Below, piece after piece: positions 7,886-17,129 of a stretch of DNA of 64,000 nucleotides. The position numbers and the translations under genes are program-made. This DNA comes from Rikenellaceae bacterium (lineage in GTDB: Bacteria > Bacteroidota > Bacteroidia > Bacteroidales > UBA932), in the NCBI GenBank assembly GCA_003542575.1, contig DPKJ01000014.1, forward strand, positions 456,791 through 520,790. The letters are read 5' to 3'. Every line of letters begins with the position of its first letter. Position 1 is the first letter of the stretch. The notes under the pieces are model-generated. The model made no database searches and was not told the DNA's origin. It saw nothing but the letters and a program-made list of their open reading frames with translations.

Positions 7886-9100
7886 ATGACAAAAGCCCTC
7901 CTTCTAGTACTTGTGGTTCTAAGTACCGCTTGTCAACGCAATCATAATACCCAACCAAAAGATTTAAGAATAATTGACGTTGAAGGCGGAGTTGGTAAGG
8001 GTAGGTTGGTGAAATTGTCTGAGATAGCTGAGTCAATTGAATATATTCCGCTTGAGACAAATAGTGAATCTGTTGTTGGAAAAATATTCGCTCACAGAAT
8101 TTTCTACGAGAAAAGGTTTTTTTATTTGATGGAGCAAAACAGGTCGATAATCATTCATGACAATGATGGGAAATATTTTAATAAAATAAACAAACTTGGC
8201 CGAGGACCCCAGGAGTATGATGGTGTAAGTGATATCAATATAGATTTAATAACAGGCAATCTTCATATAATGACACAGAATAGAATTCTTGAATATTCTA
8301 TTAATGGTGATTTTATCAGAATTGTCAATTTTAGAAATAACACTTTATTAAACGATCAGATTCCAAATAAAGCGCAGAAGATAGGTAGTAATTATTTTCT
8401 ACTTGCGCATATTACCAAAAGAACAAAACACTCAGGTTTTATAATTGACTCTGCATCAAACATATTAAAAAGTATTTACTATCCTGAATCCCAATATGAA
8501 ATATATAAAAGAAGCCCGGACCTTATTATGCAGCCAGTATCATTTATGTATAAAGAGAATGTCAGATTAATTAAAGGGTATAGTCAAGAGATATTAAGTA
8601 TTAGCGAAGACTTCAGAATAGATACTGCCTACATTTTAAATTATGGGAAATACTCTGTTGACCTAAACAACAGTAGCCACTTATTATCACGAGCTCCTTA
8701 TATATGGCCGAGGTTTAAAATTTTCGAAAGCGACCAATATTTATTTATGTTTTTTCATGTTGGGCCATTGGCTGATAAGCCAGCTAAAATGATTGGCACG
8801 AGAGGAAATCAATATGATTATCAACACGACTGCTCCTTCTTCAACAAGAAAACAGGTGAGTTTCAATTCATACATCAGCCCGAAATCAACCAACTAGGGT
8901 TTGTGGAGGACTTTGAAGGGGGCCCTGCTGTGTGGCCAAAATATGTGAGTTCAGACGGCTATATGATAACATATATGTATGCACACGAGTTTAAAGCCCA
9001 CGCAGAAACCCACGAAGTGTCAGAGAGATTTAAAAGAATTGCAGATAGTATTAAAGATACCGACAACCCGGTGATTGTAAGGGTTAAGCTTAAACAATAA
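7886..9100 (+). CDS. Six-bladed beta-propeller lipoprotein (PF17170/DUF5128-like)
   Basis: 404 residues from ATG 7886; ATG 7877 is an alternative three codons upstream. The N-terminus is a short lipoprotein signal ending LSTAC (Cys16), so it is probably anchored in the envelope. The family hallmark is a DLRIIDVEGG...IPLET start, an IHDNDGKYF/NKLGRGPQEYD motif near residue 100 and a C-terminal block with DNPVIVRVKLK. Function of the family is unknown. Its N-terminal and C-terminal blocks are nearly identical in DNA to the paralogue at 60994-62211, while the middle differs. It stands alone between frr and pgk, unlike the cluster of paralogues at the right edge. Confidence 0.85.
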   Translation: MTKALLLVLVVLSTACQRNHNTQPKDLRIIDVEGGVGKGRLVKLSEIAESIEYIPLETNSESVVGKIFAHRIFYEKRFFYLMEQNRSIIIHDNDGKYFNKINKLGRGPQEYDGVSDINIDLITGNLHIMTQNRILEYSINGDFIRIVNFRNNTLLNDQIPNKAQKIGSNYFLLAHITKRTKHSGFIIDSASNILKSIYYPESQYEIYKRSPDLIMQPVSFMYKENVRLIKGYSQEILSISEDFRIDTAYILNYGKYSVDLNNSSHLLSRAPYIWPRFKIFESDQYLFMFFHVGPLADKPAKMIGTRGNQYDYQHDCSFFNKKTGEFQFIHQPEINQLGFVEDFEGGPAVWPKYVSSDGYMITYMYAHEFKAHAETHEVSERFKRIADSIKDTDNPVIVRVKLKQ

Positions 9101-9103
9101 AAA

Positions 9104-9131
9104 ACAGACTGCCTTTGGCAGCCTGTTTTTA
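9104..9131. terminator. Bidirectional intrinsic terminator
   Basis: A hairpin (ACAGACTGCC against GGCAGCCTGT, one small mismatch) is flanked by an A-run on the left and a T-run on the right. It can end both the propeller gene on + and pgk on -. Confidence 0.75.
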
Positions 9132-9160
9132 TCAAATTTTATTCTTGTCTTAGAGTATTT

Positions 9161-10420
9161 TTAACTCTCCTTTATGGCGGCAATACCCGGAAGTTCAATT
9201 CCCTCAAGATATTCAAGCATTGCACCGCCACCTGTAGAGACATAGCTTACTTTGTTGGCAAAACCCATCTGGGTAACTGCTGCCACAGAGTCGCCTCCGC
9301 CCACAAGTGTGAATACACCATGAGAGGTAATATCTGCGAGTATCTCTGCAATTTTGTTGGTTCCGTTTGCAAAAGCAGGCATCTCAAATACACCAACAGG
9401 TCCGTTCCAAAGCACAGTTTTAGAAGCTCTAAGAACCTCTTCCCACTCTTTAAGTGTAGATGGGGCGGCATCCATTCCAAGCCATCCTTCAGGGATATTA
9501 TTGTCGGGGCAGATTACGGTTTTAGCATCATTGCTGAATGAGTCAGCAGCAATAACCTCTCCCGAATAGTATAGTTTTACACCTTTTGCTTTTGCTTTCT
9601 CAAGAATCGAGAGAGCAAGTTCCATCTGGTCTTCTTCGCAAAGAGAGTTGCCAATTTTTCCGCCCTGAGCCTTTACAAAAGTAAAGACCATTCCACCGCC
9701 AATAATCATGTTATCAACAACATCAAACAGTTTCTCTATGATTGCAATCTTTGATGATACTTTTGCTCCTCCGATAATTGCAGTAACAGGGTGTTCAGGT
9801 GATTTCAGTACTTTATCAATTGCCTTTATCTCGCCCTCCATTACATATCCAAACATTTTGTCGTTAGGGAAATGCTTGGCTATAAGAGCTGTAGAGGCGT
9901 GCGCACGGTGTGCTGTGCCAAATGCGTCGTTTATGTAACAGTCTGCATAAGAGGCCAGTTTTTTGGTAAACTCCTTCTGTTTCTCCTTCATCTCTGCCTT
10001 TGCAGCCTTCTTAACCTCGTCAGTTACATCCTCTGCAAGACCGCGTGGTTTACCCTCCTCCTCTGCATAAAAACGAAGGTTCTCAAGCAACAATACTTCA
10101 CCCGGTTTGAGTGAGGCAGAGAGCTCCTTGGCATCCTCTCCCATGCAATCGGTTGCAAATTTTACTTTAGCTCCCAGTTTCTCTTCAATTGCAGGTATAA
10201 TATGCTTAAGGGAGTACTTATCTGTTGGGCCTTTCGGACGTCCGAGGTGTGACATAATAATCAGAGACCCTCCCTTCTCCAGAACCTTTTTAAGGGTTGG
10301 AATGGCTGCTCTGATGCGGGTGTCGTCAGTAATCTGAAATGATTCGTTAAGAGGGACATTAAAGTCCACCCTTACTATCGCTCTTTTTCCAGTAAAGTTG
10401 TAATTGTCAATGTTTTGCAT
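9161..10420 (-). CDS. pgk: Phosphoglycerate kinase
   Basis: 419 residues. It transfers phosphate from 1,3-bisphosphoglycerate to ADP in glycolysis. Signatures are the N-terminal RAIVRVDFNVPLN, SHLGRPKGP, the hinge segment and the C-terminal GGGDSVAA nucleotide motif. It is about 20 residues longer than the commonest form owing to a charged Lys/Glu-rich insert near residues 130-155 (TDEVKKAAKAEMKEKQKEF), which I recall as frequent in Bacteroidales. It is monocistronic, with its own -7 element and a terminator. Confidence 0.97.
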   Translation of the reverse strand: MQNIDNYNFTGKRAIVRVDFNVPLNESFQITDDTRIRAAIPTLKKVLEKGGSLIIMSHLGRPKGPTDKYSLKHIIPAIEEKLGAKVKFATDCMGEDAKELSASLKPGEVLLLENLRFYAEEEGKPRGLAEDVTDEVKKAAKAEMKEKQKEFTKKLASYADCYINDAFGTAHRAHASTALIAKHFPNDKMFGYVMEGEIKAIDKVLKSPEHPVTAIIGGAKVSSKIAIIEKLFDVVDNMIIGGGMVFTFVKAQGGKIGNSLCEEDQMELALSILEKAKAKGVKLYYSGEVIAADSFSNDAKTVICPDNNIPEGWLGMDAAPSTLKEWEEVLRASKTVLWNGPVGVFEMPAFANGTNKIAEILADITSHGVFTLVGGGDSVAAVTQMGFANKVSYVSTGGGAMLEYLEGIELPGIAAIKES

Positions 10421-10456
10421 ATGGAAAAATTATTAATGGATTGTATAACCAGGCTG

Positions 10457-10464
10457 CAAAAATA
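10457..10464 (-). promoter_or_regulatory. -7 promoter element for pgk
   Basis: Reads TATTTTTG on the minus strand, matching TAnnTTTG, 37 bp upstream of the pgk ATG. Confidence 0.45.
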
Positions 10465-10530
10465 AGAATATTCTCAGAAAATTACTACCTTCGTTGATCA
10501 TTAATTAACAAATTAAAACCATATTTTGCC

Positions 10531-11463
10531 ATGTTACTTGAGTCTCCCCAAAAATGGAGTGATTATGAGCTGATTGATTCAGGAGAATTTGAAAAGCTGG
10601 AGAGATTCGGCAAATATTTTATAATAAGGCCCGAGCCTAAGGCTCTTTGGAACAGGCAACTCTCAGAAAGAGAGTGGATGACAATGGCTCACACCCGTTT
10701 TACCACCGGAGCAGGGTTTGGAAAATCAGGAAAGGAGGATTCGGGTTCCTGGCATCAGTTGAAGAAGATGCCGGAGCAGTGGCTGATTGCTTATAAAAAG
10801 GGAGGGCTTGATTTTAATTTACGCCTTGGCCTTACCGCTTTCAAGCATGTGGGGGTATTTCCTGAGCAGGCTCCTAACTGGGATTATATTTACAATGAGA
10901 CTCTTGCTATTGCCAAGAGTAACAAACTGTCAGAAATGGCACCACCAAAGGTTCTAAACCTGTTTGCATACACCGGAGCAGCATCGCTTGCGGCTAAATG
11001 TGCCGGGGCAGATGTTACGCACCTTGATTCTGTAAGGCAGGTTGTAACCTGGGCTCGTACCAACATGGAATTAAGTAATCTTGATAATATAAGGTGGGTA
11101 ATTGAAGATGCACTTAAGTTTGTCATTCGTGAGGTAAAAAGAGGCAACAAATATCAGGGTATTATAATGGATCCGCCTGCTTACGGCCACGGTCCTGATG
11201 GGGAAAAGTGGAAGCTGGACGAGTTGCTCTACGATATGATGTGTGAAATATCCAGGTTAATGGCATTCAAAGATAGCTATCTGGTGCTTAACCTCTATTC
11301 AAACGGATATTCAGCCTTGCTGTCAGAGACATTGGTTAAAAGCGCTTTCGGCCTGAATCTTCAAAAAGATAGCGGAGCAGAGATTGAATACGGGGAGCTC
11401 TTTCTGGAGGATAGATTTAAAAGAGCATTACCTTTGAGTGTGTTTACCCGCATGAGGCGTTAA
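10531..11463 (+). CDS. Class I SAM-dependent RNA methyltransferase (RlmI/COG1092-like)
   Basis: 310 residues. The C-terminal half is a Rossmann methyltransferase: motif I LNLFAYTGAASLAAKCAGAD (about residues 147-166), acidic motif HLDSV, and motif IV MDPPAYGHG, the DPPxxG form used by m5C and related RNA methyltransferases. No PUA domain is visible at the N-terminus, unlike E. coli RlmI. The target is likely 23S rRNA or another RNA base, but cannot be fixed. It lies 110 bp from divergent pgk and 88 bp upstream of lgt. Confidence 0.8.
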   Translation: MLLESPQKWSDYELIDSGEFEKLERFGKYFIIRPEPKALWNRQLSEREWMTMAHTRFTTGAGFGKSGKEDSGSWHQLKKMPEQWLIAYKKGGLDFNLRLGLTAFKHVGVFPEQAPNWDYIYNETLAIAKSNKLSEMAPPKVLNLFAYTGAASLAAKCAGADVTHLDSVRQVVTWARTNMELSNLDNIRWVIEDALKFVIREVKRGNKYQGIIMDPPAYGHGPDGEKWKLDELLYDMMCEISRLMAFKDSYLVLNLYSNGYSALLSETLVKSAFGLNLQKDSGAEIEYGELFLEDRFKRALPLSVFTRMRR

Positions 11464-11551
11464 TATTAAATCATATCGCACTTACCAAAATATCCTAACA
11501 GAGGGGATAGGTTGAAGAAATAATTTAGATTACAAACGAACATTATAGAAT

Positions 11552-12400
11552 ATGTCAACACTTGCAGCAATACTGCCGATGGCGATAAACTGGGCACCTT
11601 CGCCCGAAATCTTCTCCATAGGGCCAATTCATATCAGGTACTACAGCGTACTCTTTGTTTCGGGGTTCATAATCGGGTACTATATTTTTGTAAAATTCTT
11701 CAAAAGAGAGGGGCTTCCTGTTGAGATTCTGGATATGCTTTTATATACCCTCTTAGGTTCTGCCGTAGTAGGGGCCAGACTGGGTCACTGTCTCTTTTAT
11801 GAGCCGGAGTACTATCTTGCCAGGCCGCTTGAGATTTTTAAGGTATGGGAAGGAGGTCTTGCCAGTCATGGTGGTGCAATAGCAATCCTTATTGCAATTT
11901 GGTATTATGTGAAAAAGTACGGCCAAAAATATGGCTTTGACTATATGTGGCTGATGGACAGAATTGGAGTTGCTACCCCGCTTGCGGGAGCACTGATTCG
12001 TCTGGGTAACCTAATGAATTCCGAGATTTACGGTAATCCAACCGATCTGCCCTGGGGTTTTGTCTTTTTGCTTAGAGGAGAGACCGTTGCGAAACATCCC
12101 ACACAGCTATATGAGGCTCTTGCCTATCTTGTAACCTTTGCTGTTCTGATGCTGCTTTACTTTAAAGCCCTTCCAAAACTTAAGAGAGGCACACTGTTCG
12201 GACTCTTCTTTATAGGAATCTTTGGATCGCGCTTCTTCATAGAGTTTGTAAAAGAACCTCAGGTTGCATTTGAGCAGGGAATGACCCTGAATATGGGCCA
12301 GTGGTTGAGTATTCCGCTTGTTCTAATGGGTGTCGCAATAATGGTCTGGGGTATTTACAAAAAGATTCCTGCAGAGATAGTGATAAAGAAAAAAGGTTAA
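11552..12400 (+). CDS. lgt: Prolipoprotein diacylglyceryl transferase
   Basis: 282 residues, polytopic inner-membrane enzyme with about seven helices. It transfers diacylglycerol from phosphatidylglycerol to the lipobox cysteine of prolipoproteins. Family motifs seen are GARLGHCLFYEPEYY, WEGGLASHGGAIAI and RLGNLMNSEIYG, the Lgt signature. Relevant substrates in this window are GldH, the propeller proteins and the PDZ protease. It converges tightly (2 bp) on smpB. Confidence 0.96.
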   Translation: MSTLAAILPMAINWAPSPEIFSIGPIHIRYYSVLFVSGFIIGYYIFVKFFKREGLPVEILDMLLYTLLGSAVVGARLGHCLFYEPEYYLARPLEIFKVWEGGLASHGGAIAILIAIWYYVKKYGQKYGFDYMWLMDRIGVATPLAGALIRLGNLMNSEIYGNPTDLPWGFVFLLRGETVAKHPTQLYEALAYLVTFAVLMLLYFKALPKLKRGTLFGLFFIGIFGSRFFIEFVKEPQVAFEQGMTLNMGQWLSIPLVLMGVAIMVWGIYKKIPAEIVIKKKG

Positions 12401-12402
12401 AA

Positions 12403-12852
12403 TCAGACTCTATCCTGTTCCCGTCTCAGGTCGTTCTCTTTTATTGTGTGACGTTTGTCGTACTCTCTCTTTCCCTTTGCCAGTGAGATATTAAGTTTTG
12501 CATAACCATTCTCTGCAATGAAGAGTCTTGTAGCTACAATTGTGAGTCCTTTTTCACGTGTTGCCCTGAAAAGTTTGTTAAGCTCCTTTCTGCTAAGCAG
12601 AAGTTTTCTGTCACGACGAGGGTCATGTTGATTGAAACTCCCCCACCAGTACTCGGCAATGTGCATATTCTTAACGTAGAGCTCACGCTTTACAAAATAG
12701 CAATAGGATTCAACAATAGATGCCTTACCTGCCCTGATTGACTTAATCTCGGTACCCGAGAGGACAATTCCTGCAGTAAAACTCTCTAAAAGCTCATATT
12801 CAAATGAGGCTTTTTTGTTTTTAATCTCTATTTTGCTCTTTCCTTTAACCAT
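12403..12852 (-). CDS. smpB: SsrA-binding protein SmpB
   Basis: 149 residues. It binds tmRNA and brings it to stalled ribosomes for trans-translation. Conserved blocks are NKKASFEYELLE, GIVLSGTEIKSIRAGKAS and the C-terminal KGKREYDKRHTIKE tail that enters the mRNA channel. The -7 element at 12860-12867 lies so close to the ATG that the mRNA may be leaderless or nearly so. Confidence 0.96.
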   Translation of the reverse strand: MVKGKSKIEIKNKKASFEYELLESFTAGIVLSGTEIKSIRAGKASIVESYCYFVKRELYVKNMHIAEYWWGSFNQHDPRRDRKLLLSRKELNKLFRATREKGLTIVATRLFIAENGYAKLNISLAKGKREYDKRHTIKENDLRREQDRV

Positions 12853-12859
12853 GGGAGTG

Positions 12860-12867
12860 CAAAATTA
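12860..12867 (-). promoter_or_regulatory. -7 promoter element for smpB
   Basis: Reads TAATTTTG on the minus strand. It is only 8 bp from the smpB ATG, implying a transcript start at or next to the start codon. Confidence 0.4.
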
Positions 12868-12870
12868 GTG

Positions 12871-12878
12871 TAAATTTG
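12871..12878 (+). promoter_or_regulatory. -7 promoter element for miaA
   Basis: TAAATTTG matches TAnnTTTG, 26 bp before the ATG at 12904 and back-to-back with the smpB element. It favours the ATG over the in-frame TTG at 12895. Confidence 0.45.
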
Positions 12879-12903
12879 TGGATTGAGCCAATAATTGAGA
12901 TTA

Positions 12904-13803
12904 ATGAGCAGCCAATTGATATGCATTCTGGGTCCAACCGCTTCGGGCAAAACAAAATTTGCAGTGAGAGTTGCGGCAAAGACAAACGGTGAGATAATCT
13001 CGGCTGATTCCCGTCAGGTGTACAGAGGAATGGACATTGGAACAGGCAAAGATTTGTCGGAATACTCATTTTCTGAATCATCACAAAATAACATCATTAA
13101 AATCCCTTATCACCTGATAGATATCGCAGATGCGGGTACCAAATACAATATATTTGAATATCAGAGGGATTTTCACAAAGCATATAACCAGATTGTCAAT
13201 AGGGGAAAGCAACCGATTCTATGCGGAGGAAGCGGTCTATACATTGAGACTGCAACAATGGGTTACTCGCTGCCCGAGGTTCCCCCCGATTTTGCTTTGA
13301 GGGCAGAGTTGGAGAGGGAGAGTACCGTTGACCTTGTTAAGAGGCTTGCATCAATGAGGCAACTTCACAACACAAGTGATACTGAAAGCCGCAAAAGGCT
13401 TATCAGAGCTCTGGAGATTGCTATCTATATGGAGAGGCACTCAATAAATGTGGCAACTTACTCGCCAATTGATACCCGTTATGTAGGAATGCTTGTAAGC
13501 AGAGATGAGCGTATTGCCAGAATTGACAAACGTCTTGACGAGCGACTCAAAGAGGGGCTTATCGAAGAGGTTAAAGAGTTGATGGAGAGTGGAATCACCG
13601 CAGATGATCTGATTTATTACGGGCTTGAATATAAATTCGTTACGCTCTATCTTACAGGGCAGACTTCGTTTGAGACAATGCGCAATCGTCTGGCTGTGGC
13701 CATACATCAGTTTGCCAAGAGACAGATGACCTGGTTCAGGGGCATGGAGCGAAGAGGCATAAAGATTGAGTGGGTCTTTCCCGATTCCGAAATTATCTTA
13801 TAA
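12904..13803 (+). CDS. miaA: tRNA dimethylallyltransferase
   Basis: 299 residues. It adds a dimethylallyl group from DMAPP to N6 of A37 in tRNAs reading UNN codons. Motifs are the P-loop ILGPTASGKTKFAV, ISADSRQVYRGMDIGTGK, YHLIDI and the CGGSGLY segment; the C-terminal KRQMTWFR motif is also present. ATG 12904 is preferred to TTG 12895 because the P-loop strand then starts at the normal distance from the N-terminus. Confidence 0.95.
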   Translation: MSSQLICILGPTASGKTKFAVRVAAKTNGEIISADSRQVYRGMDIGTGKDLSEYSFSESSQNNIIKIPYHLIDIADAGTKYNIFEYQRDFHKAYNQIVNRGKQPILCGGSGLYIETATMGYSLPEVPPDFALRAELERESTVDLVKRLASMRQLHNTSDTESRKRLIRALEIAIYMERHSINVATYSPIDTRYVGMLVSRDERIARIDKRLDERLKEGLIEEVKELMESGITADDLIYYGLEYKFVTLYLTGQTSFETMRNRLAVAIHQFAKRQMTWFRGMERRGIKIEWVFPDSEIIL

Positions 13804-13832
13804 GTAATACAATATCTTTATCTACCATTGCG

Positions 13833-14420
13833 TTATTCAACTTTTGAAAGTTGTACTATTTCACTATCAAATTGTCTTTTATCAAGGTTGTCAAAACTAT
13901 ATTCGTATCTAATTGAAGTATATCTGTCAGTTATGCTTTTTAGTTTCTGCACCGTATGATTCCTTTTAATCTCCTCTTCTATTACATTAAAGTAATCCAT
14001 TGATATTTTATCAATTGTATCTCCCCGTAATGAAAACCTCACTTCAAACGGTTTACCTCCCGGATAGTATACAACATAAATCGCAACAACATCACTTGTA
14101 CAAAGAAGCTTTTTATAATTCTTATGACCTATTGCATCTCTGAATATTTTAAAAATTTGAATAAATTCCTCCTTAGAACATTTTCCACCTCCGTGATCCT
14201 CAACATGCTCGGGATATCTGTCAGTTCCGTAAGTATTCTTTATGTTAGAAATATCAATCCCTCTTTTCTTTGTTCCGTCGTATACATCCTTCGCATTGTA
14301 TTCGCTCTTCTCTCCTTTTATTTTATATTTAAAATTTGGGTTAAATCTGTTTTGAGAGAAGGCATTATTAACTAAAACAGTTAATAATAAAACTAAAGTA
14401 AATCTAAATAGTGTTCTCAT
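13833..14420 (-). CDS. Secreted hypothetical protein
   Basis: 195 residues with a clear Sec signal peptide (RFTLVLLLTVLVNNAFSQ, cleavage probably after AFS) and no lipobox. The mature part is hydrophilic and Lys/Asp-rich with two cysteines (in GGGKCSKEE and KLLCTSD) that could form a disulfide. It may belong to one of the small Bacteroidales DUF families, but I cannot assign one. It is convergent with miaA; upstream is a possible gene remnant on the same strand. Confidence 0.6.
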   Translation of the reverse strand: MRTLFRFTLVLLLTVLVNNAFSQNRFNPNFKYKIKGEKSEYNAKDVYDGTKKRGIDISNIKNTYGTDRYPEHVEDHGGGKCSKEEFIQIFKIFRDAIGHKNYKKLLCTSDVVAIYVVYYPGGKPFEVRFSLRGDTIDKISMDYFNVIEEEIKRNHTVQKLKSITDRYTSIRYEYSFDNLDKRQFDSEIVQLSKVE

Positions 14421-14440
14421 AATAGTTTATTAATTTGAAT

Positions 14441-14635
14441 TTAATAACAATTGAATATTGAAATGTTAGGCGTTGTTCGGGTTTGGATGTCAGGGAACTC
14501 TGTCTCTGGATAACTAAATTTTTCTCTTAGAAATGTTATCATTTTATTATAATTTATTTCATTTTCATTCTGAATATATGGACTAAATGCGTTGTCCCAG
14601 TCAAGTGTTGGAGAGAACCAGGCAAAAGTCCTGAA
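14441..14635 (-). pseudogene. Possible C-terminal gene remnant
   Basis: A 64-codon open stretch without a start near its 5' end, preceded by an in-frame TGA and ending in TAA. It encodes a plausible protein tail rich in aromatic and acidic residues (FAWFSPTLDWDNAFSP, later REKFSYPETEFPDIQ). No recognised family. It fills most of the otherwise empty 14421-14708 gap and could be the decayed end of a gene once linked to the secreted protein downstream. It could also be chance. Confidence 0.25.
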
Positions 14636-14708
14636 TCAAATTATTCGTATATTTGGCAGCTTTTAATTACATATATTAACTGTCCAATTGGATTATAACT
14701 GCTGAAAA

Positions 14709-15830
14709 ATGAAGAGTAGAGTCAAAATTAAATTAAATTTAGGGTTAATCATAGGGTTTATGCTTTTTTCAGGAGCTGCTGTAGCTCAGAAGCAGGAGGA
14801 GATGAAGTTTATTCAGGCAGACAGTTTGATGTTGCTTGGAAAGGGATTTGAGCAAAGTATTGTAAAATACGGCAGGTTGCCTAAGGAGCTGGAGGGAGAG
14901 TTCAGAAAAGAGCTTGTTTCGCTTGGTTCAAACAGCTCGGGTCTGGCAATTAGGTTCAGTACCAACAGTACGGCAATTTCGGCCAGATGGAAGGTTACCA
15001 ATAACACAAGCTTTAACCATATGGCCTCTACAGGAATAAAGGGGCTTGACCTCTATGTACTCGAGGGTTCTAAATGGATGTATGTTGGAACCGCCAGACC
15101 TTCGGGTGTGGAGTCATTCTCGGTCTTTGTAAAGAGTATGACAAGACAAAACCGTGAGTACATTGCCTATTTACCGCTTTACGACGGAGTTGAATCTCTG
15201 GAGATAGGGGTTGATCCCGGGGCAGATATCTCTCTTCCAAGAAATACACGATTGGTTAAAAGTGTTAATAGCAATAAAAAGCCGGTAATTTTCTACGGCA
15301 CCAGCATTACACAAGGTGGTTGTGCATCAAGGCCGGGAATGGCATATCCGGCTATACTGGGCAGAATGATGGACAGAGAGACAATAAACCTTGGATTTTC
15401 AGGAAATGCAAGGCTGGATTTTGCGATTGCAAAGGCAATTAATATGATTGATGCAGAGGCAGTTATAATAGATTGCCTTCCAAATACAACCACACAGATG
15501 GTTAGAGACAGCGCATACAGGTTTATTACTCACATTGCACTGGCAAAGCCTCAAACACCAATATTTATGATAGAAAATCCCAACTTCCCTTATCTTCTGC
15601 TTAACGAAACTGCAAATGCAGAGCAGAGAGAGGAGAATGCCGCGTGGAGAAACCTCTATGCGCAACTTGCAAGTGAAGGATTTGAGAATATCATTTATGT
15701 AAGGGGAGACAATCTTTTGGGAGATGATAACGAAGCTACGGTAGATGGAGTACACCTTACCGATCTTGGTTTTTTAAGATTTTCAGAGGCTCTTTTTGGA
15801 ATAATTACTGACGTTGTCCCTCTTCGGTAG
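14709..15830 (+). CDS. Secreted SGNH/GDSL hydrolase
   Basis: 373 residues with a signal peptide (about residues 8-26, cleaved near AVAQ). An N-terminal beta-sandwich-like domain of about 150 residues precedes the SGNH domain. The latter has block I FYGTSITQGG (catalytic Ser), block II NLGFSGNARLD (Gly), an Asn in block III, and block V DGVHLTDLG (Asp-x-x-His). Likely an esterase or acetylhydrolase acting on a polysaccharide or another acylated substrate in the periplasm or outside; substrate unknown. Its 3' end overlaps the convergent mscS by 26 bp. Confidence 0.85.
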   Translation: MKSRVKIKLNLGLIIGFMLFSGAAVAQKQEEMKFIQADSLMLLGKGFEQSIVKYGRLPKELEGEFRKELVSLGSNSSGLAIRFSTNSTAISARWKVTNNTSFNHMASTGIKGLDLYVLEGSKWMYVGTARPSGVESFSVFVKSMTRQNREYIAYLPLYDGVESLEIGVDPGADISLPRNTRLVKSVNSNKKPVIFYGTSITQGGCASRPGMAYPAILGRMMDRETINLGFSGNARLDFAIAKAINMIDAEAVIIDCLPNTTTQMVRDSAYRFITHIALAKPQTPIFMIENPNFPYLLLNETANAEQREENAAWRNLYAQLASEGFENIIYVRGDNLLGDDNEATVDGVHLTDLGFLRFSEALFGIITDVVPLR

Positions 15831-17112
15831 GGTAAAACTGAGGGAAGTCAACCCCGGTAGGATACTGGAACACCTTTAGGTCAAACTGTGGGATTATTGC
15901 CAGTACATGGTCAAATATATCTGACTGTACGCTCTCGTAGTATACCCAGTCCTTGATTCTTATGAAAAAATAGAGTTCAACCGGAATACCTCTTTCGGTA
16001 GGCTGGAGCTGCCTCACCATGTACGTCATCTCCTGATTTACCTCGGGGTGACGGCTAATGTACTCCTGAAGATATGCCCTGAATACACCTATGTTGGTTT
16101 GTCTTCTTCCGTTTACAAGTACAGAGTTGTCAACTTCGTTTTCACGATTGTATCTCTCAATCTCTGATTCGGTAATTTGTATATACTCCTGCAGATATTT
16201 GATTTTGCTGAACCTTTCGAGCATTTCAGGGGTGCAAAATTTAATGGTGCTCATGTCTATAAGTACAGACCTCTTTACCCTTCTTCCACCTGACTCCTGC
16301 ATTCCTCTCCAGTTCTGAAACGACTCACTTACCAGAGAGTATGGAGGTACTGTTGTGATTGTGTTGTCAAAATTGCGCACCTTAACAGAGTAGAGACTTA
16401 TCTCCTCTACGTTTCCATCGGCACCATACTTGGGAACCGTTATCCAGTCACCCTGCCTTAACATATCGTTTGCAGAGAGTTGCCAGCCGGCTACAAAACC
16501 CAGAATGCTGTCCTTAAAAATAAGCAGCAAAATTGCCATTGAGGCACCCATTGCTGCAAACAGAGTGGTAAAATCTTTATTGATAATTATGCTTATAATT
16601 GCAATTCCACCAACGAAATAGGCAATAACCGCAATAATCTGAAATATTACCTTTATAGGCTTATCGGAATAATCTTTTGACTCGGAATAGATCTCTGTAA
16701 GAGCCTTTGTTGAGGCGTGAACCGCACGCATTATGGCAACCACAATAAAAATTTGAGCTACCCGCTGAAAAACAGTTACCCACAATTCACTTCTAATGGC
16801 AACCGGAGTTGCAATATAGAATATAATCCCGGGTATTATGTGAACAAGATATCTAATTACCTTTTGTTCAATGAAAATATCATCCCAGCGAGCTGTAGTA
16901 TATCTTGCAATTCTCTCAACTATTTTATGAATAACAACCCTTGCAAAGAGATCGGTTAAATAGGCAAGCAAAAAGAGAAGGAACATACTTATTATCTCAT
17001 CAAGGATGGAGGCCATCCCCTGAGAGAGCCCCCACCTGACAAGAAGGTCGAATATTCCGTCTACAACTCCAAACAGAGCAGTTGCTCTTTCTGTTATACC
17101 GGTCTCATTCAT
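15805..17112 (-). CDS. MscS-family mechanosensitive channel
   Basis: 435 residues, inner membrane. Several N-terminal hydrophobic helices precede the MscS core: a pore-lining helix (about AAMGASMAILLLIFKDSILGFVAG) and the beta-domain DWITVPKYGADGNVEEISL with NFDNTITTVPPYSLV. The long form resembles YbdG/YnaI-type channels. It releases solutes on hypo-osmotic shock. ATG 17112 is used; a TTG two codons upstream is possible. It lies 17 bp downstream of gcvP and is likely co-transcribed with it, without an obvious functional link. Confidence 0.9.
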   Translation of the reverse strand: MNETGITERATALFGVVDGIFDLLVRWGLSQGMASILDEIISMFLLFLLAYLTDLFARVVIHKIVERIARYTTARWDDIFIEQKVIRYLVHIIPGIIFYIATPVAIRSELWVTVFQRVAQIFIVVAIMRAVHASTKALTEIYSESKDYSDKPIKVIFQIIAVIAYFVGGIAIISIIINKDFTTLFAAMGASMAILLLIFKDSILGFVAGWQLSANDMLRQGDWITVPKYGADGNVEEISLYSVKVRNFDNTITTVPPYSLVSESFQNWRGMQESGGRRVKRSVLIDMSTIKFCTPEMLERFSKIKYLQEYIQITESEIERYNRENEVDNSVLVNGRRQTNIGVFRAYLQEYISRHPEVNQEMTYMVRQLQPTERGIPVELYFFIRIKDWVYYESVQSDIFDHVLAIIPQFDLKVFQYPTGVDFPQFYPTEEGQRQ

Positions 17113-17129
17113 AAACAATCGCTTTTATT

